A stretch of 11,101 nt of DNA from Candidatus Desulfofervidaceae bacterium (GTDB lineage: Bacteria; Desulfobacterota; Desulfofervidia; Desulfofervidales; Desulfofervidaceae): contig JAGHCL010000083.1 in the NCBI GenBank assembly GCA_021160485.1, forward strand, positions 1 to 11,101, written 5' to 3'. The notes below the pieces were generated by a model. It was not told the DNA's origin. It saw only the letters and a program-made list of their open reading frames with translations, and did not search any database. Made by a program: the position numbers and the translations under genes. Shown piece after piece: positions 1 to 7,086 of this stretch (the stretch's first letter is position 1; each line of letters begins with the position of its first letter).

Positions 1-641
1 AGATTGTCCACCTCATCAACGATGGCGTAGTTCAAGGAACGCTGCACACAGTGGGAAAGGTCAATAACCATGTTATCCCGCAGGTAGTCAAAGCCAAATT
101 CGTTGTTGGTACCATAAGTAATATCGGCAGCATAGGCCTTTTTACGGGCAACATCGTCCATATCATGCAGGATAACACCTACTTCTAGACCCAAAAACCG
201 ATAAATTCCGCCCATCCACTCGCTATCACGCCTGGCTAAGTAATCATTGACCGTAACGATATGGACACCTCGTCCCAAGAGGGCATTCAAATAAGCGGGC
301 ATGGTTGCAGCCAGGGTTTTTCCTTCACCGGTTTTCATCTCCGCAATTTTTCCTTCGTGGAGGACAATACCACCGATGACTTGAACATCAAATGGACGTT
401 GTCCTAGTACCCGTAGGGCCGCCTCTCTAACAACGGCAAAGGCCTCGGGAAGGATATCATCCAGACTGGCACCTTGGACAAGTTTTTCCTTAAACTCTGC
501 TGTTTTTGCCCTAAGTTCAACATCACTTAACTTGCGAATTTTGGGCTCTAACTGGTTGACCCTGTCTACAATAGTTGCCAGCCGATTGAGTTCTCTATCG
601 TTCTTCGTTCCTATTATTTTGGTTAATAACCGACCAAACAT
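1..641 (-). CDS. secA: SecA preprotein translocase ATPase, N-terminal part (cut by window edge)
   Basis: This is the motor ATPase that pushes unfolded preproteins through the SecYEG channel; it acts at the cytoplasmic face of the inner membrane. About 213 residues are visible out of the roughly 800-900 usual for the family. The N-terminus ([11 protein letters not shown]) is typical of SecA. The Walker A motif MKTGEGKT lies at residues 102-109, followed by [11 protein letters not shown] (129-139) and [17 protein letters not shown] (175-191), all hallmark SecA blocks of nucleotide-binding domain 1. The Walker B motif DEVD (209-212) lies at the window edge and is followed by Asn, where many SecAs have Ser. 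The ATG at 639-641 is fixed by an excellent Shine-Dalgarno, AAGGAGGT, four bases upstream. The 245-bp gap upstream separates it from pyrR, so it probably has its own promoter. The identification is secure; the C-terminal two-thirds lies outside the window. Confidence 0.98.
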   Translation of the reverse strand, partial: MFGRLLTKIIGTKNDRELNRLATIVDRVNQLEPKIRKLSDVELRAKTAEFKEKLVQGASLDDILPEAFAVVREAALRVLGQRPFDVQVIGGIVLHEGKIAEMKTGEGKTLAATMPAYLNALLGRGVHIVTVNDYLARRDSEWMGGIYRFLGLEVGVILHDMDDVARKKAYAADITYGTNNEFGFDYLRDNMVIDLSHCVQRSLNYAIVDEVDN

Positions 642-886
642 TTATACCTCCTTGTCCAACCTTTACAGGTTAACTTAAATAGGGTCAACTGACAAGAGGA
701 TATAGAACCACTCTCTTTCCCCAAATTGAACTGAGTTTTGCCCATACGTTAGACTGTGGATTTTACTCGGTTAGTTAGCCTGCTGGACGTTAAGTGGGCT
801 GTCTACTTACTGACCTAAAGATTTCGCAATTTTCGTGCTTTATGATGGGGAAAGTAAATCTAAGAATAAGATTCTTTATTAAACAA
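642..886 (-). promoter_or_regulatory. secA upstream region / candidate structured 5' leader
   Basis: This 245-bp non-coding gap precedes secA. Read on the minus strand it holds, next to the gene, the Shine-Dalgarno AAGGAGGT (646-653). Four bases above that is a perfect 5-bp hairpin, AACCT-GTAA-AGGTT (658-671), with a GNRA-type loop. Farther up, short complementary segments nest in order: 811-815 with 683-687, 800-803 with 691-694, 795-799 with 740-744 and 787-790 with 746-749. Each stem is short, so the fold is only a hypothesis. A -35-like TTGACC (minus strand, 684-689) lacks a convincing -10. No strong pyrR terminator is visible; the AT-only stem at 864-878 is weak. Confidence 0.35.
658..671 (-). 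other. GNRA-capped hairpin just upstream of the secA Shine-Dalgarno
   Basis: On the minus strand AACCT and AGGTT pair perfectly around the tetraloop GTAA, which fits the stable GNRA class. The hairpin ends four bases before the secA Shine-Dalgarno, so it could affect ribosome loading or mRNA stability. It is short and could be coincidental. Confidence 0.35.
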
Positions 887-1420
887 TTATTGAGGTTTTA
901 TAATCACTACCTCATCTTTACCGTCTTTCTCTTCTAAAAACACATCTACTCTTTCCTCTTTAGCCGTTGGCACATAAAGACCAACGTAATTGGCCAGGAT
1001 AGGAAGTTCCCGATGCTTTCTATCTATAAGGACAGCTACTTCTATTTTCTGCGGTCTGCCAAAGTCCATAATGGCATCCATCGCTGCCCTGATAGTCCGA
1101 CCGGTAAAAATCACGTCATCTACCAATACTATATTCTTATCATCTACACTGAAAGGGATTTCAGTCTTTTTTAAAACCGGTTGTTGATTGAGTTTGGTCC
1201 AGTCATCACGATAAAGGTTAATGTCTAATATACCCAAACAAGGCTCTTGTCCTTCTATTTGGGCAATAATCTGTTGTAATCTTTTGGCGAGATAAGCTCC
1301 ACCGGTATGGATACCAATTAAGGCCAGATTTCCTCCTCCTTTATTATGTTCTAATATCTCATAGGCAATACGCATCAATGCCCTTTTGATTTCAACGGCA
1401 GTCATAATGGTTTTGGTCAT
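887..1420 (-). CDS. pyrR: PyrR: pyrimidine operon attenuator / uracil phosphoribosyltransferase
   Basis: PyrR proteins bind pyrimidine-operon leader RNA in response to UMP/UTP, and many also make UMP from uracil and PRPP. The 177-residue length is normal. The type I phosphoribosyltransferase PRPP loop is clear at about residues 98-113 (LVDDVIFTGRTIRAA), preceded by the PyrR-type segment LALIGIHTGGAYLAKRL (32-48). The family usually has an Arg after the Thr of that segment; here it is Gly. LYRDDW (69-74) is also typical of PyrR. The ATG is supported by AGGTGG upstream; an internal Met6 is an alternative start. It is the last gene of the ClC/acyl-CoA synthetase operon, 12 bp after the DRTGG gene. 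No pyr biosynthesis gene is nearby, so its targets must lie elsewhere. Family call secure; RNA-binding versus enzymatic role not decidable here. Confidence 0.93.
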   Translation of the reverse strand: MTKTIMTAVEIKRALMRIAYEILEHNKGGGNLALIGIHTGGAYLAKRLQQIIAQIEGQEPCLGILDINLYRDDWTKLNQQPVLKKTEIPFSVDDKNIVLVDDVIFTGRTIRAAMDAIMDFGRPQKIEVAVLIDRKHRELPILANYVGLYVPTAKEERVDVFLEEKDGKDEVVIIKPQ

Positions 1421-1432
1421 GTTAGCCCACCT

Positions 1433-2491
1433 TTACAATAATTTTTCTAAACGTTCAAAGTTGACATGTTTTTTTACCAGTGCCAATCCTCGTTCTACCT
1501 TTTCTTTCTCTTTCAGACTCAATCTTGCTGCAATGTCTTGAATCTTCTGAGCAACAGAATAGGAGTCTTCCCTAAGAAGAATAATAGGCACGCCTCTTTG
1601 TTCTGCTTTTGAAATGATAATATCATTAGGCATAAGATTACCTGTAAGAACCAAACACCCTGCTCCCTCTTCTATGGAAAGAAGCTGAATGTCGGCTCTA
1701 TCACCACCCACAATTACAGCTGCCATAGGTGTTCGTCTTAAATATTCAGCAAATTTATCTACTTCCATGCCACCAATGAGATAATTTTGAATGAAGTTGT
1801 TAAGTGATTCCTGCCCTGATATAATACGGCCCCCTAAACGCTCACTCAGTTCAGCTACTGTTACCGCTGTAAGAAAGGCATCGTAGGGAATTATGCCCAA
1901 TACAGGCACACCATTATTTTCTAACCAGGGCACAACCAATTCCTCGATATCTCTTTGTTGTTCTTCTTTTACCCAATTTATAATAATTCCTACGAGTCTT
2001 TCTCCCAGTGTTTCTTTGGCTTCAGTCACACTATCCAAGAAAAATTCTCCTGTATATTTATTTACCAAAACCACTTTTGTATCCAATTCTTCTATTACTT
2101 TAAAACCCGAAACACCCAAAAAACTACCCAGCCACACTGTTTCCGCCCCACCAACCAGGACTATATCTTTCCCTTGGGCAATAACTTCAAAAGCCTCTTT
2201 TACTTTAGGCATAAGGGTTTTAATTTCCCCTCGTAACATTTTTACCATAAGCTCATAAGTCAGAATCACTGGACATAAGTTAGAGAGGTCATCATCTAGG
2301 CCAAAAAATTGATAAATAAAGTAAGACAGTTTATCTGTAACGATGTCTCCTTTTACTTTTTGGGGCAATTTACCCAAAGGCTTGAGGTAACCAATTTTTA
2401 ATCCTTTTTCTATAAAATGCTTACCCAGACCTAAAGTAATTAAACCTTTGCCTGAAAAAGGAACCGTTGAACCGATATAAAGTGTTTTCAT
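1433..2491 (-). CDS. BioD-like/Pta-N P-loop domain protein with C-terminal DRTGG domain
   Basis: This 352-residue protein matches the two-domain arrangement of the N-terminal half of long phosphotransacetylases, without the acetyltransferase domain. Residues 1-220 look like a dethiobiotin-synthetase-like P-loop NTPase: the nucleotide loop GSTVPFSGKGLI (7-18) is followed by KIGYLKPLGK (32-41) and VLVGGAE (111-117). Residues 226-325 look like a DRTGG domain (VGGDRADIQL, LVLTGNLMPN, GVPIILLREDSYS), often linked to ligand or nucleotide sensing. The P-loop Lys is followed by Gly rather than the usual Ser/Thr. Stand-alone versions are known in archaea and anaerobic bacteria, and this one sits 5 bp after an ADP-forming acyl-CoA synthetase. 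An AAGGAG Shine-Dalgarno overlaps the end of the upstream gene, implying translational coupling. I infer an accessory or regulatory role in acetyl-CoA/acetate metabolism; the reaction is unknown. Confidence 0.8.
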   Translation of the reverse strand: MKTLYIGSTVPFSGKGLITLGLGKHFIEKGLKIGYLKPLGKLPQKVKGDIVTDKLSYFIYQFFGLDDDLSNLCPVILTYELMVKMLRGEIKTLMPKVKEAFEVIAQGKDIVLVGGAETVWLGSFLGVSGFKVIEELDTKVVLVNKYTGEFFLDSVTEAKETLGERLVGIIINWVKEEQQRDIEELVVPWLENNGVPVLGIIPYDAFLTAVTVAELSERLGGRIISGQESLNNFIQNYLIGGMEVDKFAEYLRRTPMAAVIVGGDRADIQLLSIEEGAGCLVLTGNLMPNDIIISKAEQRGVPIILLREDSYSVAQKIQDIAARLSLKEKEKVERGLALVKKHVNFERLEKLL

Positions 2492-2496
2492 CGCTT

Positions 2497-4593
2497 TTAC
2501 TCCTTTTTTATACTTAGCCGGGCATCAACGGCGACAATGCCCTGTCCGGCTGGTTTGACCAATAAAGGATTGATTTCTGCTTCTACGATCTCAGGAAAGT
2601 CCAATGCCAGTTGGGATAAAGCAAGGAGTGCATCCACTAAAGCAGGAACATCTGCTGGCGGCTCTCCCCTTATCCCTCTTAGAAGAGAGTAAGCCTTTAC
2701 CTCTCGCACCATTTCCATGGCTTCTTTTTTGGTAAGAGGAGCAATCCGAAAAGTTACATCTTTTAAAATTTCTACATAAATGCCACCAAGACCAAACATT
2801 AACAGCGGGCCAAACTGGGGATCACGGGTAAAACCAATAATTGTTTCTTTTGCGCCTTGGACCATTTCCTGAACTGAGACACCGTAGATAGAAGCCCGTG
2901 GGTTTTTAGATTTTACTTTAAGCATAACTTCACTAAAGGCTTCCTTTACCGCCGGGGGTGAATTCAGGTTTAGAATTACCCCACCAACATCTGTTTTATG
3001 AGAAATATCTGGAGAAACAATCTTTAAAACTACAGGAAAGCCGATCTTTTTAGCTGCTTCCACTGCTTCTTCCCTGGTTCTAGCAAGATGTGTTTGTGGT
3101 AAAGCAAAACCGTAGGCTTTAAGCACTTCTTTGGCATCTGTTTCACTTAAGTGAAATCTTCCCTCCCTTTTTGCCATTTCCAAAAGATACCGCACTCTGC
3201 TTCTATCTGCAGCAATTTGGGGATACTCAGGCAAAGGTTGGGACAACCAGTGTTTTCTTTGCCACATTTTTTCCAATGCATCCACCGCATCTTCGGGACA
3301 AAGGTAGTTAGGAATACCGTGTTTCTTAAGGTATTTTACTCCCTTTTCTACCTGCACCTTACCCATAAAAGAACAGATAATAGGTTTATCAGCCTCTTTT
3401 GCATGTTTCACTATTACTTCGGCCGTTTCCTTAACTTCTATAGTAGCGGTTGGAGTAAGCAAAACCAAAATGGCATCAATGTTATCGTCCTGAGTTAAAA
3501 TTTCTAAAGCTTTATCGTATCTGTCTACATGGGCATCGCCAAGAATATCTATTGGGTTAAAAAATGAGGCCATAGGGGGAAGAAAAGAACGCAACTTTTC
3601 TACTGTTCTGGCCTGAAGCCTTACCAACTGCAATGAAGATTGATCACAAGCATCCGCGGCAACAATACCAGGCCCTCCTGAATTTGTTAAAATGGCTAGG
3701 CGTGGCCCTTTGGGTAAGGGTTGAACGGCAAAGGAAAAGGCATAATTGAATAATTCTGTCACTGTATGCGCACGAATAATACCGCTTTGTTTAAAGGCTG
3801 CCTGGTAGGCGGATTCGGATCCTGCCAGTGAACCCGTATGTGAAGAAACCGCCTTTGCACCGGCTGAAGTAACACCAGCTTTAATGAGAATTATGGGTTT
3901 TTTCTTGGAAACCTCCTGTGCAACTTGGATAAAAGTGTGTCCGTCTTCTACTCCTTCCAGATATCCCAAGATAACCTTGGTTGTTTCATCTTCTCCCAAG
4001 GCCAAGAGCATATCTATTTCCGAAATATCAGCCTTATTACCTAAACTTACAAATTTAGAGAAACCTATTTTTTCTCCCAAAGCCCAGTCTAAAACAGCAA
4101 TACACATCGCACCTGATTGAGAAAAAAAGCCAATATTGCCTCGTTCAGGCATACCAGTGGCGAAGGAAGCATTAAGTCGGGAATTGGTATCAATAAGTCC
4201 CACACAGTTGGGTCCTAGAAGGCGAACACCATTCTCTTGAGCCAATCGTTTAAGCTCTTCTTCCAAACGTGCCCCTTGGGGTCCTGTCTCTTTAAATCCA
4301 GCCGAAATTACTACTGCTGCCTGAATATTTTTTTGACCACAGACTTTAATTGTTTCTAATACTGCTTCCGGTTTGACTGCAATAATGACTAAGTCTACTG
4401 GCTCAGGAATTTTTTCAAGGGAAGGATAAACTTTTAAACCTAAAATTTCATCTGCCTTAGGATTTATGGGAAAGATTTTTCCTTTATATTTGTATTTAAG
4501 CAGATTTTGCACCAGGATGTGGCCTATTTTTCCCTCGTGGGTAGAGGCTCCCACAATGGCTACAGACTTGGGACTAAAAAGTTTTTCTAACAT
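2497..4593 (-). CDS. ADP-forming acetyl-CoA synthetase (alpha-beta fusion)
   Basis: Acetate--CoA ligase (ADP-forming) converts acyl-CoA, ADP and phosphate to acid, CoA and ATP, a one-step energy-saving reaction in many archaea and anaerobic bacteria. The 698 residues contain a CoA-binding Rossmann domain (about 1-130, with SVAIVGAS at 10-17 and LLGPNCVGL at 125-133). Next are succinyl-CoA-synthetase-like ligase domains (about 145-460), then a C-terminal ATP-grasp domain (about 470-698). The phosphohistidine expected in the alpha part is His252 in SSHTGSLAGS. The second conserved His of the beta part is His532 in SPDISHKTDVGGV. AEINPLLV (672-679) is a standard ATP-grasp block. No GNAT acetyltransferase domain is present, so this is not the Pat-type lysine acetyltransferase fusion. 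The ATG follows a GAGGAG Shine-Dalgarno overlapping the ClC stop codon. Exact acyl preference cannot be read from the sequence. Confidence 0.93.
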   Translation of the reverse strand: MLEKLFSPKSVAIVGASTHEGKIGHILVQNLLKYKYKGKIFPINPKADEILGLKVYPSLEKIPEPVDLVIIAVKPEAVLETIKVCGQKNIQAAVVISAGFKETGPQGARLEEELKRLAQENGVRLLGPNCVGLIDTNSRLNASFATGMPERGNIGFFSQSGAMCIAVLDWALGEKIGFSKFVSLGNKADISEIDMLLALGEDETTKVILGYLEGVEDGHTFIQVAQEVSKKKPIILIKAGVTSAGAKAVSSHTGSLAGSESAYQAAFKQSGIIRAHTVTELFNYAFSFAVQPLPKGPRLAILTNSGGPGIVAADACDQSSLQLVRLQARTVEKLRSFLPPMASFFNPIDILGDAHVDRYDKALEILTQDDNIDAILVLLTPTATIEVKETAEVIVKHAKEADKPIICSFMGKVQVEKGVKYLKKHGIPNYLCPEDAVDALEKMWQRKHWLSQPLPEYPQIAADRSRVRYLLEMAKREGRFHLSETDAKEVLKAYGFALPQTHLARTREEAVEAAKKIGFPVVLKIVSPDISHKTDVGGVILNLNSPPAVKEAFSEVMLKVKSKNPRASIYGVSVQEMVQGAKETIIGFTRDPQFGPLLMFGLGGIYVEILKDVTFRIAPLTKKEAMEMVREVKAYSLLRGIRGEPPADVPALVDALLALSQLALDFPEIVEAEINPLLVKPAGQGIVAVDARLSIKKE

Positions 4594-4595
4594 AT

Positions 4596-6368
4596 TTACT
4601 CCTCTTTTCTCTCTCTTCCCATCCGGGTTAACAAAGCCTTATTATAGGCTGTCCAGACATCACGTTGTGAGAGAAAACCTACCAGTTTTTGGGGATCATT
4701 TGGATCTACCACCGGCAGCCTTTCAATATGGTGGTAGCGCATTTTACCCATAGCATTCTCAAGTGTTTCTTCAGGAAAGGCCGTAATTACATCCTTTGTT
4801 TTCATTTCCTTAACACTGATGTGATCCTTAGAACCCTCCTCAGCCAACATTTCTCTAAAATTCTGAAAAGAGATAATCCCAGACAGTTCTCCTTTTTCGT
4901 TGACTACAGGAAAACAGGTGTGCTTTTTATCCCGAACAAACCGAATAAATTCTCTGAAAGTCATATTCTCTGGAACAGCAATCACATCTGGTGTCATTGC
5001 ATCCTTAACTCGGATGGCATTAAGAATGTTTCTTTCATGACCTGCGTGAAGGTCAATTCCTTTCTGGCTCAATTCATAAGTGTCTATTGACTCCCGGCTA
5101 AAAGCATAAGTAACAATTATTCCTGTAACAGTAGCAAAGAGGATAGGAAGAATAATATAGTAGTCACCTGTCATTTCAAATGCCAGAAACACGGCTGTAA
5201 CCGGTGCGTGAGTGAGAGCACCAAGGAAAGCTGCAATTCCCACGACGGCATAAGCAGGATAAGTGGCAGTAATATTGGGATAAAAATGGTGGACAAGCGC
5301 CCCAAAACTACCACCTGCCATCGCGCCGATATAAAACGCAGGAGAGAACATTCCTCCTACTCCACCAGATCCCAGAGTAATAGCCGTAGCAACAATTTTC
5401 AAAAACACTAATAAAAACATCAAATTGGAAATCATTTTCCCATTTAAAACAGCCTGCACTTGAGCATACCCAACGCCAAAAATTTGAGGGAAAAACATAC
5501 CGATGACACCTACAATGAAAAAGCCAATAAAGGGTTTTAAATAGACGGGTAGGGGCAAGTTGTCAAAATAGGCTTTGGTAGCATAAAAGACACGAATGAA
5601 AAAATAGGCAAGTAGGCCTAGAAATACACCTAAAAATACGTAAAAAAGTAACTCCCAGTTGTTAATAAAACTATATAGCGGTAGGTGAAAAACAGGTTTA
5701 CTTCCAAACAGAACGCGTGAGACAATAGTACCCATACCTGAAGAAACAATCACTGGCATGAAATTGGTAAGTTCAAAATCTCCTAAGAGGACTATTTCTT
5801 GGGCAAAGAATACACCAGCAATGGGGGCATTAAAAATTGCCGCAATTGCCCCAGCGGTTCCACAAGCAATGAAAGTGCGACGTCTCTGTTCAGAAGCCAC
5901 AAAAAAACGGCTTGTAATGGCTCCTACCACGCCTCCTAACTGGGCAATTGGTCCTTCCTGGCCAGCACTCCCTCCTAAACCTAGTGTAATAATCGCGGCT
6001 AGTATTTTAACAAGGGCGTATTTAATACGGATTATTCCCCCTTTTAAATTAACATTAGTTAAAAACTCAGGAAATCCATATCCATATATCTCAGGGGAAT
6101 ACAATTTAGCTAAAATAAATAACAAAAAGGCAGCAATGAGAAGCAGAAAGGGAATAAAAATACGATAAAAAGGCATAGACTGGCAAAAACTAGAAGTAGG
6201 AAGAAAGAAATTATGCCATAAAAAATCAACGCTTCTTATAAAAAGGAAACTGCCTAAAGCAGCTAATGTGCCGATGAGAAACGCGACTAGGACTAAAAAT
6301 ACATATTCAGGAAGATGAATCTTCCCAACAAAGGAAATAATTTTTTGTCTTATCTTCGCAACTTTCAT
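4596..6368 (-). CDS. ClC-family chloride channel/transporter with tandem CBS domains
   Basis: This is a 590-residue inner-membrane anion transport protein. The hydrophobic ClC core covers about residues 20-430 and is followed by two CBS domains (about 454-510 and 518-580), which usually bind adenine nucleotides and gate transport. Signature blocks are GYGFP (96-100, the GSGIP position), GSAGQEGP (133-140, with gating Glu138) and GSGGVGGMFSP (333-343). Two key positions differ from E. coli ClC-ec1 by my alignment. Tyr97 takes the place of the chloride-coordinating Ser107, and Ile192 takes the place of the internal proton Glu203, so proton coupling may be altered or lost. The start ATG has no Shine-Dalgarno, but a good promoter ends about 10 bp upstream, suggesting a nearly leaderless mRNA. 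It is the first gene of the operon, 2 bp ahead of the acyl-CoA synthetase. Confidence 0.95.
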   Translation of the reverse strand: MKVAKIRQKIISFVGKIHLPEYVFLVLVAFLIGTLAALGSFLFIRSVDFLWHNFFLPTSSFCQSMPFYRIFIPFLLLIAAFLLFILAKLYSPEIYGYGFPEFLTNVNLKGGIIRIKYALVKILAAIITLGLGGSAGQEGPIAQLGGVVGAITSRFFVASEQRRRTFIACGTAGAIAAIFNAPIAGVFFAQEIVLLGDFELTNFMPVIVSSGMGTIVSRVLFGSKPVFHLPLYSFINNWELLFYVFLGVFLGLLAYFFIRVFYATKAYFDNLPLPVYLKPFIGFFIVGVIGMFFPQIFGVGYAQVQAVLNGKMISNLMFLLVFLKIVATAITLGSGGVGGMFSPAFYIGAMAGGSFGALVHHFYPNITATYPAYAVVGIAAFLGALTHAPVTAVFLAFEMTGDYYIILPILFATVTGIIVTYAFSRESIDTYELSQKGIDLHAGHERNILNAIRVKDAMTPDVIAVPENMTFREFIRFVRDKKHTCFPVVNEKGELSGIISFQNFREMLAEEGSKDHISVKEMKTKDVITAFPEETLENAMGKMRYHHIERLPVVDPNDPQKLVGFLSQRDVWTAYNKALLTRMGRERKEE

Positions 6369-6378
6369 AACGGAAGCA

Positions 6379-6406
6379 ATAATACCTAACTTACAATAAA
6401 AATCAA
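6379..6406 (-). promoter_or_regulatory. Predicted sigma70-type promoter of the ClC operon
   Basis: Minus-strand -35 TTGATT (6401-6406), a 16-bp spacer and -10 TATTAT (6379-6384, five of six consensus bases). It overlaps the queC stop codon. The start expected about 7 bases below the -10 leaves only about 4 bases before the ClC ATG, which lacks a Shine-Dalgarno. The -35 begins the 9-mer TTGATTTTT shared with two other promoters in the window. Confidence 0.6.
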
Positions 6407-7074
6407 TACGACTTGTAAGGAATTGGATCCTTTAGACCTGCTTCAGTAAACCCCCGCAATCTTAACTTACACGATTCACACTTTCCACAAGCAATATCGT
6501 CAGATTGGTAACACGACCAGGTGAGATGTAAAGGGGCCTTTAATTCTACACCTCTTTTAATCACCTCTGCCTTTCTCATGTGAATAATGGGAGCGACTAT
6601 TTCAATATGTGTTTCAGGCCGTGTGCCTAATGCTATAAGGTGATTATAGGCTTTAAAATATTCTTCCCGACAGTCAGGATAGCCACTGCTGTCCTCTTCC
6701 ATAGCTCCAATAAATATCTTCTTAGCTCCAATTACTTCTCCCCAAGAAACAGCAATGGCAATTAAATGGGTATTTCTAAATGGAACATAAGTGGAAGGAA
6801 TTCTTTTTTTTTCTAGTGTATACTCTGGTATATCCATATTTCTATCTATTAAACTAGATCCTCCTATTTGTTTTAAGTGTTCAATAGAAACAACCAAACG
6901 GTGTTTCACTCCATAATAACTGGCAATATCTTCAAAGGCCTTTAATTCTCTTTTTTCTGTCCGGTGACCATAATTCACATGCAACATGGCCAGTTCATAT
7001 TCTTCCTTAGCAATAGCAGCAGTCACACAACTGTCTAATCCTCCACTTACCAATACAATAGCTAATTCCTTCAT
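6403..7074 (-). CDS. queC: QueC: 7-cyano-7-deazaguanine (preQ0) synthase
   Basis: QueC is the ATP-dependent enzyme that turns 7-carboxy-7-deazaguanine and ammonia into preQ0, the precursor of tRNA queuosine. The 223-residue length is normal. The PP-loop ATP-pyrophosphatase motif SGGLDS is at residues 10-15, and LHVNYGHR (31-38) and STYVPFRNT (94-102) are family blocks. The zinc-binding cysteines appear near the C-terminus as Cys188, Cys196, Cys199 and Cys202 (SCYQSDDIACGKCESC). The ATG follows the Shine-Dalgarno GGGAGA, 12 bp after the kinase-like gene, so both are probably on one transcript. The other preQ0 genes (queD, queE, folE) are not in view. The coding strand carries a run of nine A at codons for Glu-Lys-Lys (6804-6812), where slippage is possible, but the frame is intact. 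Confidence 0.96.
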   Translation of the reverse strand: MKELAIVLVSGGLDSCVTAAIAKEEYELAMLHVNYGHRTEKRELKAFEDIASYYGVKHRLVVSIEHLKQIGGSSLIDRNMDIPEYTLEKKRIPSTYVPFRNTHLIAIAVSWGEVIGAKKIFIGAMEEDSSGYPDCREEYFKAYNHLIALGTRPETHIEIVAPIIHMRKAEVIKRGVELKAPLHLTWSCYQSDDIACGKCESCKLRLRGFTEAGLKDPIPYKSY

Positions 7075-7086
7075 TTCTTTCTCCCT

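Noticed and set aside
684..712. secA promoter with -35 TTGACC
   Set aside because: The only hexamer at the right distance (TAAAGG) matches the -10 consensus at three of six positions and overlaps the small hairpin; not strong enough to list as a promoter.
864..878. Possible pyrR terminator: minus-strand AAGAAT-CTT-ATTCTT
   Set aside because: The stem is almost all A/T and is not followed by an uninterrupted T-run, so it is too weak to call a rho-independent terminator.
642..886. tRNA or known riboswitch in the secA upstream gap
   Set aside because: I found no cloverleaf, CCA-ready acceptor stem, TTCGA-type loop or core motif of a riboswitch class I know.
1893..2258. Plus-strand open frames such as this one and others at 990-1187, 1955-2236, 3151-3498, 3884-4120, 4466-5090, 5208-5411, 5758-6168 and 7367-7777
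   Set aside because: Each lies antisense within a well-supported conserved gene, has no family-like motifs, and shows low-complexity composition typical of reverse-strand shadows.
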